Source: Oscheius tipulae
Lineage: Eukaryota; Nematoda; Chromadorea; Rhabditida; Rhabditidae
Direction: 5' to 3'
Assembly: GCA_037178975.1 (NCBI GenBank)
Contig: JASJZH010000001.1
Span: 3,224,001 to 3,288,000 of the forward strand
Length of the DNA: 64,000 nucleotides
Positions 31,089 to 42,172 of this stretch are shown here, one piece after another. The notes beneath the pieces are model-generated. The model did no database searches, had not been told where the DNA came from, and worked only from the letters and a program-made list of their open reading frames with translations. Both the position numbers and the translations under genes were made by a program. The stretch's first letter is position 1, and every line of letters begins with the position of its first letter.

Positions 31089-32246
31089 TCAAAGCTTCTT
31101 CGGAGCTATCTTGGTCAGATCTACATAGATCTCGATATAAACGTCATCGAAGACACAGTACTCGTCCAGATTCGCGATCGGATAGTACATCTGGAAATGA
31201 CAAGAGTTAGTAAAAGGAGGTTAGTCACCTGAAAACCAAAGGCTCTGTTCCTGGCAGCCACTGGTCGGGCAAATTTCTCGAGATCTGGAGTGGCAGCTGG
31301 ATCGAGAGTCTTTTCAACTGAAAAAAAAATTACGAGAAAGTATTCTATTCACATCTAGCCGTTGCTCCGGGCTTCCTCATGGCAAAGGTCACCGGACAAG
31401 GGAAGGGCCATTCCAGAACCGGGTCGTAGTCGCCCTTCAGAAGAGCGGCAAAGACCGAGATGTACTCTGTTCGAGCTGAACCTATCTCTGTTAGTAAGAC
31501 AGTCTCCCGTACCGTCTCCGTCACCGAACGGATCCACAATGACAACCATCTTGTATCCGAAACGATGAGTCTCGAAGATGTTACTGTAAACTGTCTTCCT
31601 CTTCTCGCTGATTTTGGCAAACCTGTAAATGAGATGGCTCTTGGTCGGCTGCTTGTAACTCTTGTACATGGCCCTGCCAATATCGAAGATCTTGAACACG
31701 AACTGTGGTCCGAACTTTCGGACAATGATCCCAGCTCGTTCCTGTCCAACCCAGTGCTGGAGGGCAATCTTCTGGAGCAGTCGGAAGGACTGCTGGATGC
31801 CTTGTCCCAGTTTCTGGAGCTCCTTCGCCATCAGGGCCATGTGATAGTTCCTGAGAACAGTTAGTAGACTCAAATAAGATACCTATCATCTCTGATGTGG
31901 ATCTGAACGTCCTTCTGCTGTCCGACTTTCTGACAGCCGAATATCTTAAAAGGACAAGTCATCTCTCCCTGCTGCAACACTCGCTCCTCTTTTTTGTACG
32001 GAATCTCTTCGATAAAGACCTCTATGCTTTTCTCCACGACTACCACATTTTCAATTGGTTTGGGACTACCAGCTCTTAACTCAATTTCCACTGGAATCAG
32101 GGCAGAGATTCCTGTTTGAGGACGAGGAGACAGCTTTGGAGTCTATCAAAAGTATTGGAAAGAGAACAAAAACTTACGGTGACCAGACTTCCGGGACCGT
32201 CATTTCTCGTGACTTGAATCGTCTTGGGAACAGTACTGTTTTCCAT
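31089..32246 (-). CDS. TRAF-domain protein
   Basis: TRAF proteins are adaptors of TNF-receptor-type signalling. The protein starts MENSTVPKTIQVTRNDGP. A TRAF-type zinc-finger remnant reads CPFKIFGCQKVGQQKDVQIH. A helical segment (ALMAKELQKLGQGIQQSFRL) precedes the C-terminal TRAF/MATH domain: NIFETHRFGYKMVVIVDPFG, then GDGT, EYISVFAALLKGDYDP and LEWPFPCPVTFAMRKP, ending YIEIYVDLTKIAPKKL. No RING finger is present, so ligase activity is unlikely. It resembles C. elegans TRF-1 in layout, but orthology was not tested. Its start lies about 265 bases downstream of the SLC26 stop on the same strand. Confidence 0.88.
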
Positions 32247-32510
32247 CCTTTGGGACAAAGCAAGGGGAAGCTAGAGAGTTGTTTTGTGACTGTCTCTCGC
32301 GTCTCTAGGGAGTCTCCTGCGTGTTTCCCAGCTACCTTATTGGGGAGGTTCGAACGGAAAAGTTTATTTCGTTGTCATGCTATCTGATATCCGTACAATT
32401 GGACCCGGTGAACCATAACAGGGAGATGGACTTCGTTCCTTTGTCATGGCCGTGCTGAGCATCGCACAGGCGGTCCTGTAACTCTTCTATCTTTGGGTTA
32501 AAACACATAC

Positions 32511-35500
32511 TTACATGTTCCTGTTGGCCATCGATATGGCGTCTCTCACCGACGGGAAGAACCTCTCCAGACCTAAGAGTTTGTGAAAGTTGGCTGAGGC
32601 TAGTACTCTCCTCACTTCTTCTAGAACAATCGTATTTCTAGATAGACACCCAAGCCTACCCGAGGTTCCTGCCATATAAACGATGACTTTCTTCTCTTGA
32701 AGGCCCGAACTGACCTCTTTCAAGACACTCACTCCCACAGAATCAACGTAAACTATTGCCGAGCAGTCAATCACCAGAAACTGAGGAGATTGGGTGAGGC
32801 GAACTGGTCTCTTCGGAGCATCCCATTCGTCCAGTGTACTCTGGACAGCGTTTTTGAATCTACAGAAGGATTGTTGGGGGTTAACATCTATAAACCTTTC
32901 CGCGTTCGTGAACTGCAAGGGTCCTTCGAATCGGACCAGAGCGACATCAGCCCCGTCTTCTTTCTCCTCTTCCGGAATGAAGTACTGCCAATGTGGCCAC
33001 TGTATCCGCATGACTACAGTTAATATCGCAAATATCAGAGCAATTCCCAGTCCTTCCATCACGTCAACACAAGTCGTAGCCAGGAAGGCCACAATCCACG
33101 TGAGAGAGTCAAACTTTGAGATCTTCCAAAGCGACACGGGTTCGGTGATCTTCTCGAACATTGACTGCAGAGCGATTGTGATTATGGAAGCAAGGACACA
33201 CTGAACAGGTTGACTATCAGAAGAAAGGAGCTACCTTTGGTAGGGTGGTCAGAAGAGGCCCTAGCCAAATAATAATGGCTAGAAGAAGAAGACAACTGAA
33301 GAGGGCCGAGAGCTGTGTCCGAGAGCCACTTCTCACGCTGACCATCGTTCTTCCAAGGGCTGTAGAAACAGCGTAGATAGGGAAGAAGGAGCTAAGACAA
33401 CTGCTCAAACCGAGAGCGTAAAGTTCCTGAAAATTCACGATTTTCTATTGAGCTTGGGGTCGCGATAAAAGACAAGGGACAAGGGAACATCCTACGGGAA
33501 TGCAATCAGAACTCAACAAAATTAGCATGGGCTAGAACTATCACAGCGGTGTTTGGTATGGTTCACGGAATTCCTCGGAATCGACGAGCAGACTGAAAGT
33601 GCTCTGATCCAGTGCACAAGTTTGTTCGGACAAAGATAGAAGTAGAGACACTTTTCAATTTGGTTGTTATTCGAAACTTTCAGGTGAGCGGATCCGTCCG
33701 AGCCAACTGAATGCTGGACAAGAAACGTCTGTATACTGTGAGGCTGTCAGACGATTCTTGGAGACTAAAGCTATTTTCAACACGGTTGTCTCTAACTTTC
33801 GTAACTTTCCATAGCTGCAGGCACAAAGGCCTTGTACGCTGTCGTGTCTTTTGTTTTAATAGTTCTAGCCCATACTTTTTTTGAGTTTTGGTTGCATTCC
33901 GAAAGGACCCGTTCAAACATGCGGATGTAAAGTGATCAATTCCAGAAACACGGAGCTATAGTCAACCATCCGAATACACGTAGGTCTGGCTATCGTTCGA
34001 CGCTTGAACCAACCTGGTTAGTATCAATTTTGTAGTGAAACTTGTTCGCCAACATCTTCGCCATGCTCACATGAACAGCAATGGTCACGACAGCAACTGA
34101 GGTTGAAGGAAACAGAGCAGACTTGACCAGATAGAGAGGTGGTAGTGCTGGAGTAGGTACTCTGAGCTTCGAAAATCTTACTGCTTCAAAAGACTTACCC
34201 GGCTGGAATTACTCCCACAATAAGCACCTTGAAATACTCGTTCCACGAGAAGTAAAAAGAGAGAAACGCTGTCAGAATGACTAGGATGAGTTCGTAGGGA
34301 ATCGGAAGTCGAAGACCACATTTTTTGGTAAGGAAGGGAGAGAGAAACTGTTTTCCGATGAACAGGAAAGCCATTGAAAGAACCGAGATCAGTAGAGTAG
34401 CCAAGTTTGTCTCTGGGACTGCCTTTAAGAGATCGAAGAGACGCTGGAACAGAAACTGGAAAGGAAATCGAGAGAAGAAACCACAAAGACATAGCCTGGG
34501 CCATGAGACTTGGGAACTTCCACACCGAGAATGTCGTCTAGTTGAGCCACTAACACGTGGACTGCTGCTCCTGAAATGGAATGGAAAATTTTTATAGTTT
34601 CAAGCGGCAAAAGGAACTGAATCCTTGGATTGTCGCTCTACTCAAAGTAGCCCATTTCGGACTATCCTAATAGCAGAAGCTCTTATTTTCAAAGTGGACC
34701 CGAAGAGAGTCAGGAGGGAAGTTGTACAGTCGCATCAGACTGTAGATGGCTCGTCTCTTAATCAGTTTCGGGTATCTTCTGACCAAACTAGCTGATGTCT
34801 TCTACTCTATTTTGGCTAGTCTCTCCACTCTCTATAGAGAACAAACTCCATCGACCCCTCACCTACTGGATCTACTTCAGACTCTTCTCTACTACACCCG
34901 GCCAGGCTATACTTTCGACAGGAGTCTCAAGACTTCTGTGAATCTTCAGTTCCAGTAATAAACATCTGTTAGGTTGTCTAGTATCTTCCTGTTTCTTACC
35001 TGTAGTGAATCCCGAAACCAAAGGGGCTGAAAAGTAGGAGAGAATGAACTGCAGGCGTAGCAATCCACACAAGATCTGAAGCAGATAGTGTCTCCGCTTC
35101 ATGTTTTATTCCAACCTGCCAAATCCCGGTGCAGAAAGCCACAGCAGTAGCCACTTGAATAGGAACAGCGCCTGTCTCCTCGACTATCTTCTCAGAACTG
35201 ATTCCGGCCATTAGGGCCACAACAGCGAACGATCCTGGTCATTCTGTATACTCAAAGGGATTTCAAACCTAGAGAAGTGTGTCTGGAAGTGCCAAAGAGC
35301 ATATAGAAGAACGCTGGGAAACAGGAAGCGTAGAGTCCGTAGACTGGAGCAACTCCAGCCAGAATCGAATATGCGATGCCCTGTGGCACATGCATGATTC
35401 CAGTGGTCAGTCCTCCGACAATGTCCGGAAGAAGATCCACTTTCCAGGAATAGTTTGGGAGCCAGCTGATGATGGGAAAGAAGGAGAGAGCAGTGGATCT

Positions 35501-35704
35501 GAGGGTTGTAACAGAACTGCATGGCTGCAGGAAAGACTGTCGGAGACGGCGACGAAATCGAGAGGAAGAAGACTCCAGAGGCAGATGAGTTCCGAATTCT
35601 GCATCAAATTCTGTCTGAATTGAGGTTTTTTCCTCTACTTTTGTCCTAAGTTTGTCATCTAGCGAAGCAATGCTCTCTCTCAGCTGATAAGCGGGCTCAA
35701 ACAT
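32511..35704 (-). CDS. SLC26-family anion transporter (sulfate permease)
   Basis: SLC26 proteins exchange sulfate, chloride, bicarbonate or oxalate across membranes. The protein starts [20 protein letters not shown]. The transporter signature is [20 protein letters not shown] followed by [20 protein letters not shown]. Further spans include [49 protein letters not shown] and the [18 protein letters not shown] region. The C-terminal STAS domain contains [11 protein letters not shown] and [20 protein letters not shown]. It ends AISMANRNM. Many short exons; introns near 33440-34010 and 34640-34970 are longer than usual. It matches the C. elegans sulp group, but the member cannot be named. Confidence 0.93.
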
Positions 35705-36854
35705 TAGACTGTTTACAGCCCTGTGGCCTTTAGTGACAACCAGTCGAGAATTGTTTGGTTGTTTTGAATCGAATTAATTGAAGAGGCTTCCGTTGGTCTA
35801 ACGTCGAAAACCAAAGCGCCCTCTTACGTAGTAATAATAACAATTAGTCTGTTCAGGAACAGAGTTGACTAGTGACATGCTGTACAATTTTTCCTCGCGG
35901 AACTCGCAGTGTCAATCCTTTAACATTTGAGAGCAGATTTCAATGGATTTTCTATTAATTTTTGATTATCGATCTTTTGATGTCATTCGCTATGTTTGAA
36001 ACTAACAGTAAAAAAAAGATGAGAAAATTGGCGGAAAGAACAAGAAAACTGCTAAAATCCGCTGCCAAACGTTAAAGGACTGGCCCGGCGGGACCCGCGA
36101 AAAAAAACTTTATAATATGGCGCCAGTCAATCCCATCCCGGGACAGACTACGTATTCGCGTTTCGGGGTCAAAACGACTTTTTCTGACTTTACGACTTTT
36201 TCATGGAAATGTATGTTGCAAACTGTTTTAAAAACTTCCTAGCCTTGTCCAGAAATTAGACTCGTAACACTATGCAGGTCATTCGTAAACAGCTGTCTTG
36301 GTCAACATCGGCTACAATTGATTTTTATACCTTCCTCTCGCCTTTTTAGTTTCCCAACAGCATTTTAGAGGGTTCTCAAGTTTAATAAGACCCAACAAAC
36401 CTGATTCATCGGCGGTCTTTCAGCCTTGTCGAGGGCATTGAGTCGAAGACGTTCTAAAGGAGGAGACATTTAGGTAGACGAATTGTTGATAGCGGTCAGA
36501 GCTTGGACCGCGACCAGAAGTACGCGCGCTGCTCGGCCAGCGGCTATTTGATTGAACGAGATGATCTCTGTATAGATAAGCGGCAGACAAATGCTCGCTC
36601 TCCTTTCATTTGAATTTTATTTAGAAAGGGGAACTCACCTCCACCCATGGTCAGACTAGCTGGTTACCACTGTCGACAGGATTAGCATACCATTTTCCCC
36701 GCCTGCTTTTACCGAAATGTAGATGTGAAAGTTTATATAAGAACGTTTTAAATATTACAGTCACCGTTTGAATATACAGACACACGTAAAGGTATGAGGT
36801 AAAACTGACTGAGATCATACAAAGAAAGAGTGGTGGGGAAAAGGTAAGAAAATT
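35705..36854. other. Intergenic region with a palindromic repeat
   Basis: About 1.15 kb. It contains the inverted-repeat element at 35888-36110. A short minus-strand exon-like frame at 36403-36471 (MSPPLERLRLNALDKAER) could not be linked to any gene. Confidence 0.5.
35888..36110. mobile_element. Inverted-repeat element (MITE family 2)
   Basis: The left arm (CGCGGAACTCGCAG then TCAATCCTTTAACATTTG) matches the inverse of the right arm (CGCGGGTCCCGCC then CCAGTCCTTTAACGTTTG) over about 65 bases, with an AT-rich centre. The same arms recur at 58450-58850. No coding capacity. Exact ends and target duplication were not resolved. Confidence 0.7.
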
Positions 36855-39242
36855 TTACAAAACGGGAACTTTGAGTGGATCGGAGATGGGTCCCTCGCTT
36901 CCGTCTTTCGAAATGGCCCTCAGTTGGATCGTATGCTCGCGATTGGGCTCCAAATCCGTGATACGAGCGTATCGGCCGGGCGCGTTAACGGTTCCACCTC
37001 TCTGACCGTCGATGTAGACATTATAGCCTGAATCCAAGTTATTAAACTACAAGTCCAGAGCTTACCATAGACATGTTTCAATTCCCATTTGATTTCAACA
37101 TCGGCGCCTTTGCGACGGGACATTGACAAGGCGATCGGCTTCGGAGGGTCTGACAAGCTGTCTAGCTTCTGTTTCATCTGCCTCATTTCTTTCTGGAAGA
37201 TGACAATGAAACGAAACATTGAAAAAGACTCACGCCGAATGCTTCCTTCTGCTCGACGAGAAGATTTGTGAGCTGCTCGTTAGTCCTAGACAAATTGTCG
37301 CAGAACTCGCCCAAGGCTACCATCTTTTCTTCCATCTCTCGCATTCGCTCTTGCAGATCGAAGTCATACTAAATCACTAACTACTTGAACAAAAGAAAGG
37401 AAACGTACGCCAGAATAGGTCAGTGCCGTGATATCGGCCACACCAAACTTTCTAGCCGGTGTACTGATACGTCTTCTGGACATTGGGGTGGAGACCTGCA
37501 TGAAGGGAACTCTCGGCGTCATACAGTCCGACCGTCTATCTTCTTCAGAATCGCTCTCATCACACACAGACTTCCGGAGCGGAGAAATCGTGTAAATTTC
37601 TGGCTCAGTGGAAATCTTCGTCCTGGATTTCGGTTGCGGAGGCGTATTCTTGACCGAGAGAACAGGCGTTTCTGTGTTGGTCTGACCGGACGACGAAGCT
37701 TCCTTCGACTCGTTTTCGTCTTTTTCTGTTTCCGTGTCGCTGATCGCCTGAGTAGGAGGAGCAGAAGCAGTGAGGCGACTGCCCACAGATCCGGATCTTC
37801 TCATGAGAGGCCGACGACTAGCGCCAGCTTCGATAATCCGAAGGTTCTTGGTAATACCGGATCGACGACTTGAGGTAGGAGAGACATCGGTCGTTTCCGG
37901 ATCCGTGTTTTCCTTGCCCATCTGGCGATTCCAGTCAGCATAGGGCGAATGGGTGGAGAACTCGTCCTCAGTAGCTCGACTAACGGCAGGAGAAATGACC
38001 AACTCTTGTCGTGGAGAGATCATCTTCAACGGATTCATCTTTTGGTAACGTTCCTTCTCGTTGAGATATTTCATCATGTTTCCTTTGAGCGGAGTCGATA
38101 TCTTCTCCTTGCCGACGAACTCCTCGTTCTTCTTCGTCAAATAGTTCCAGATATATTCGTGAGCCTTCTTTCCTGCTCCCGGCAAGAATTCCTTCTTGGC
38201 TCCCGTCAGTTTTCCAGTTATTAGGAGATGCTCTCCGCAAAGCACGTCGGTTGTCTCCACGTCCTGTTCGTCAATGTGCTCCAGCTGGGGAAGGACGCAA
38301 AGCATGAGATGACGGTAGTTGAAAGGAGCGTCTTCATCGTCCTTTGGCAGACATGGGAGTGGAGCTGAAAAAACTTTTCGAAAGTGAAGCGGGAAAATAA
38401 CTTACATATGAGGATATTGGACAATTTGGAGAAATGTCCGAGGAATATAATGTGTGAGATATCCTCGATGTTGTTGGAAGCGATAGCTAGCTCCTTGAGT
38501 TTCCAGTTGATTTGAACGACCTTGTCCAGACTGCTAATCTCGTTTCCGGAGAGATTCAAGACTTCGAGGTTCTGTAGGCTGGATAAGTCCGGAACCGAGG
38601 TCAAGAAGTTTCCCGACAGGTCGAGCACTCTCAACGAAAACGTCTGTAGCTGAGGTACAAACTGAAAATGGTGGTTGAGAAAGACGAACTGAAGGAATTA
38701 CCTTGATCGAATTGTTGAAACAGATCAGCTGCTCTAATCGGAGAAAGTTCTGTATTCCATCGATACTGACCAGTTCATTTTCGGAGACATTGAGCTGCTT
38801 CAGCCTAGGAGCAATGTGTGACAGGCTTGTCAGACGGCCGAGACGATTGTTCGAGATGTTTAGCTGAAAAATACGGGTTAAGAATATAACTACATGGCAT
38901 TCACGTCGATGCAATTAGGAAAGAGTTGACTTTTCAGGGAATGAAGCTTGTTGTGAGAGATGTCCAGCTGGGAGACCTCGTTGTACTCGCTCTTAAAACT
39001 GAGACAAACTCCAGTTAATCCTTGATGAGAGAGGTTCAATTTGCCCGTCTCTACGTTCGCCTCCGTATTGAGAACATCACTGAAACGAGAAGTTTACAAT
39101 ACACGCTTGACGTGAAGGAGAATGAAGAGAGAAAAACTTACAGGGAATCCCTGGAAGTAGAAACGCAGGACGTTGCTGGCGAATCAGGTGTAGGTAGCGA
39201 GGGCAACTGCTTCATCTGTCTTGTAATTTTGGGCTGTTCCAT
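36855..39242 (-). CDS. LRR protein with coiled coil and C-terminal FN3-like domain
   Basis: The protein starts MEQPKITRQMKQLPSLPTPD. SDS22-type leucine-rich repeats follow: VSQLDISHNKLHSLKSQLF, LNISNNRLGRLTSLS, LKQLNVSENELVSIDGIQ, VLDLSGNFLTSVPDLSSLQN and LEVLNLSGNEISSLDKV. A long polar region rich in Ser, Thr and Pro comes next, with SP/TP sites (MSRRRISTPARKF). A coiled coil (LQERMREMEEKMVALGEFCD) and a fibronectin-III-like end (GYNVYIDGQRGG, ARITDLEPNREHTIQLRAI) finish the protein. The mix suggests a cytoskeletal or centrosomal scaffold, but this is inference; I do not recognise the orthologue. Seven or more exons. Confidence 0.82.
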
Positions 39243-39756
39243 CAGTGACAGATTCCAGGCCTGGAAAAGGCAGAAGGCTGGAATCAAACCAAAAGAAACA
39301 AGAGCATAATCTTAAATAAGACCAAAATTGGTTTTCTATCATTTTCGAGCAAAAATGCAGCATTTCCGAAGAAAAAGAAAGAAATGAAAAGTAGAAAATT
39401 CAAACCGGCGCCTACAAAACGAGCGGTGACGAGTCCGCGAAGTTCACTTTTTTTTCTTTAACAATTTTTTTCCTTCTTCATTTTTATGACCATAAGACTT
39501 TCAGTCGACAGAACCGTCTAATGAAAAAAGGGAGAAGAGAGATTATCACTATGGGCAACAATGAAAACAGTGTTTGAAAAACGGTACGTAAATAGCCGTC
39601 AAAAGTGGTTTGTCTCGGACGTGAAGCTGCAGACAATAGCTTTCTCGGGATTGACTCATAAAAACCGGCATTGTTCGACCATTTTCATCTGTTTCATACA
39701 TTTTCATTTCGGAACTTACTCTGAACTTACTCTCTCCCAATCCAATGGTCTTCAGG

Positions 39757-42034
39757 ATGAGGGGCAGCTCGTCCGGGTCGAGCCTCACCGAATCGGTGAG
39801 GGATATGTTCATACCAAATGACCGAATTGATGAACTGAACAACGTCAAAATTGGGAAAGGAACCTACGGATTCGTCGAGAAGGGCAAGATGAAGCAGAAC
39901 GACGGTGAATGGATGTGAGTACAGGAAGTAAAAGACAAACCTTTATTTTTTTTTCCAGACCGGTAGCCATCAAGTATATGCACGAAAAGAACGATGTCAA
40001 TCATTTAGTCAAAGAGGCCAGGACAATGTTCCAGCTGAAAGGACATCCTCACTGTGTCCAAGTCTTCGGCCTGTTTGACTGTCCCCGCCACGGAGTCGGA
40101 GCCGTCATGGAGTTCATGGACTGCAAAAGCTTGGCTGATGGTGAGTTCCTTTTCATAAATTGGTTCAATGCTAGAGTGAGCCTTCCTTACTACGATTTGA
40201 GTGTCTCTTCACTATTCAGAGAGATAGATGAATAGTTTTATTCTCTGCACTCATGGGAACTCGTTGGCAGTCTAAGGCTGAGACAAGATCCCAGGGGGGG
40301 GGGGCAGACATTTTGGAATTGTTACCCAACGGGGCCAACTATCTGGTTCTTGGGAAACTACGGAGACTCTTTGAGCCACAACGGAATTCTAAGAAATTCT
40401 GACTCTCACATAACTCACATGAAGATTAGCCTCTTTTTTTTGTCTTATTCCCATGGGTAGTCTCTAAGAAATCAGTACCAAGCTTATCTGAAATCAGTGT
40501 TTTCCTGAAGAGTAGCAGATCAAGTTTCGATGTTTTCAAATCAAACTGAAGGTGTAGAGGAAACTTGCAAAGAGATATAGTCGAGAAGACAAACAGTCGA
40601 ATAGAATAGCGAGCCATGACTGAATCATTGTCATTACGAAATGACTAGCTGACTCAACATTCTGTTCTGATTTCAGTACTCCCAAAGAAGAACATCGCCT
40701 ATACGATGGATCATTTTGTCAGTTGGATGTACCAACTTTCTTCGGCCGTGAACTATTTTCATTCGAAAGACGAGCTTCACAGGGATCTCAAGCTTCAAAA
40801 GTGAGTAGAGTTTGTCCTGTTTGGACCAAATCTTTCAGTCTCCTCCTGACCAAGAGATATACCATCCTGAAAGTCGGGGATTTCGGTACATTTACTCCGC
40901 AGAGAGATAGTATGAAGAGCATGAGAGGCACACCGGTCACAATGGCTCCGGAAATCTTCAAGATGAAACCCTACAACAAGAAATGCGACATTTACAGTAT
41001 TGGAATTATCATGTGGCAGTTGATAGCTCGGAGGTAGGTGTCACAACCACATTGTTTCATTTTTGCAGGGAACCATATGCCATATCGGATGCGAATGCTC
41101 TACTATGGAATGTGGCAGCTGAGGGGAAAAGACCGCCCGAAATCACCTGTAACCAACTTCTGTCTGATTTTTATAAGCGGTGAGTTGGAAGAGAAAGAAA
41201 CAAAAAAGTTTATTCAGATGTTGGCATGAGGTGCCGGCCACCAGACCCGACAGCAGCGAGCTTTTAGGATATTTCACTGTTCTGAAAAAGGTAAACCATG
41301 TTCATATCATTTCATCTCTATTTCCAGTATTACCCAAATGGAGACCAGCCCCTTCTCGACGAAGCGACTCACGAGCCGGTTAGAACTCCTCAACCTCAAA
41401 ATGTGAGACATTCTCCCTAAAACCTTGACTGTATTCCACTAGGTCGTACTCTCTCCTAGTCTTCGCGGTCATCGTCGGACAGGTTCCGACCAGTCGACCC
41501 TACTCAAAACCATCGACAGCGGAATATCCGATCCCGTCTCGGACGATCTTCGCAACGGACGGTCGCAGTCTGTCGCTGGCAGAAATTTGACGGCTAGCAA
41601 CAGTAGTCGAGGATCGGATACTGTGCGGAAGGATCCGCCAATCGCAAACATTTTCGGTGCTATTCACCAGAGTCTGAGAGTGGGTCGAGATTTTAAAAAA
41701 AGTTCAAATCCTTAGTTTTTAGCCCTTGGAGCCTCTGGAACACGACCAAGAATCATTGTCTATCTACAACCAGCACATTGCCCAGGTTCATCAGCTCTAT
41801 GACTTACAGGAGGAGCTGCAGGTCCAGCTGAGAGCAAAGTAAGATGGCAAAAAGTGCAAAACAAAGCGAGTTTCAGACATGCAACGACGTTACAGCTGAA
41901 GAGATTACTGGAGAAACAGAGTTTGGAAGAAGAATGTGTAAGCTAGAAACTTTACTGAAATCCAACGAGAATTGCAGAAACGATTGGAATCTCTAACCGA
42001 AGACGCTCTAAAGAAAATCCAGAGCAAGTCATAA
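39757..42034 (+). CDS. mom-4: TAK1-type MAP kinase kinase kinase (MOM-4 like)
   Basis: TAK1 activates MAPK or Nemo-like kinase branches; in C. elegans MOM-4 works with TAP-1 and LIT-1 in Wnt-linked polarity. The start MRGSSSGSSLTESVRDMFIP leads into VKIGKGTYGFVEKG (glycine loop), VAIKYMHEKND (Lys), LHRDLKLQNLLL, VGDFGT and GTPVTMAPEIF, so the kinase looks active. A Ser-rich linker follows. The C-terminal coiled coil (HQLYDLQEELQVQLRAKHAT, then LKRLLEKQSLEEECKRLESL) corresponds to the TAB2/3-binding end of TAK1. The frame is open at the ATG at 39757, just behind an acceptor. The intron at about 40142-40677 is long and carries a G run. The orthologue name rests on domain layout only. Confidence 0.87.
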
Positions 42035-42172
42035 CGTTTATATTATGACAGCCAATCTACGGGTAAAACTATGCCAGTCCGTCTCTCTCTCTTCTTGTAC
42101 CTCAATAAAGACTCTTTCACTTTCCGATATTTTGGCAGTCATGTGTCATGAAAAGTGTCTCTTTCGAAAGTC

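Noticed and set aside
33440-34010. Minus-strand 78-codon frame in a long SLC26 intron
   Set aside because: Transporter exons on both sides pair across it, and the frame has no splice sites or family match.
34746-34958. Plus-strand 70-codon hydrophobic frame inside the SLC26 gene
   Set aside because: It lies in an intron of the minus-strand transporter and has no support of its own.
36403-36471. Exon-like minus-strand frame MSPPLERLRLNALDKAER ending at a GTTTGT donor
   Set aside because: It slightly recalls a Mediator MED11 start, but no downstream exon continues it and it does not join in frame to the SLC26 gene.
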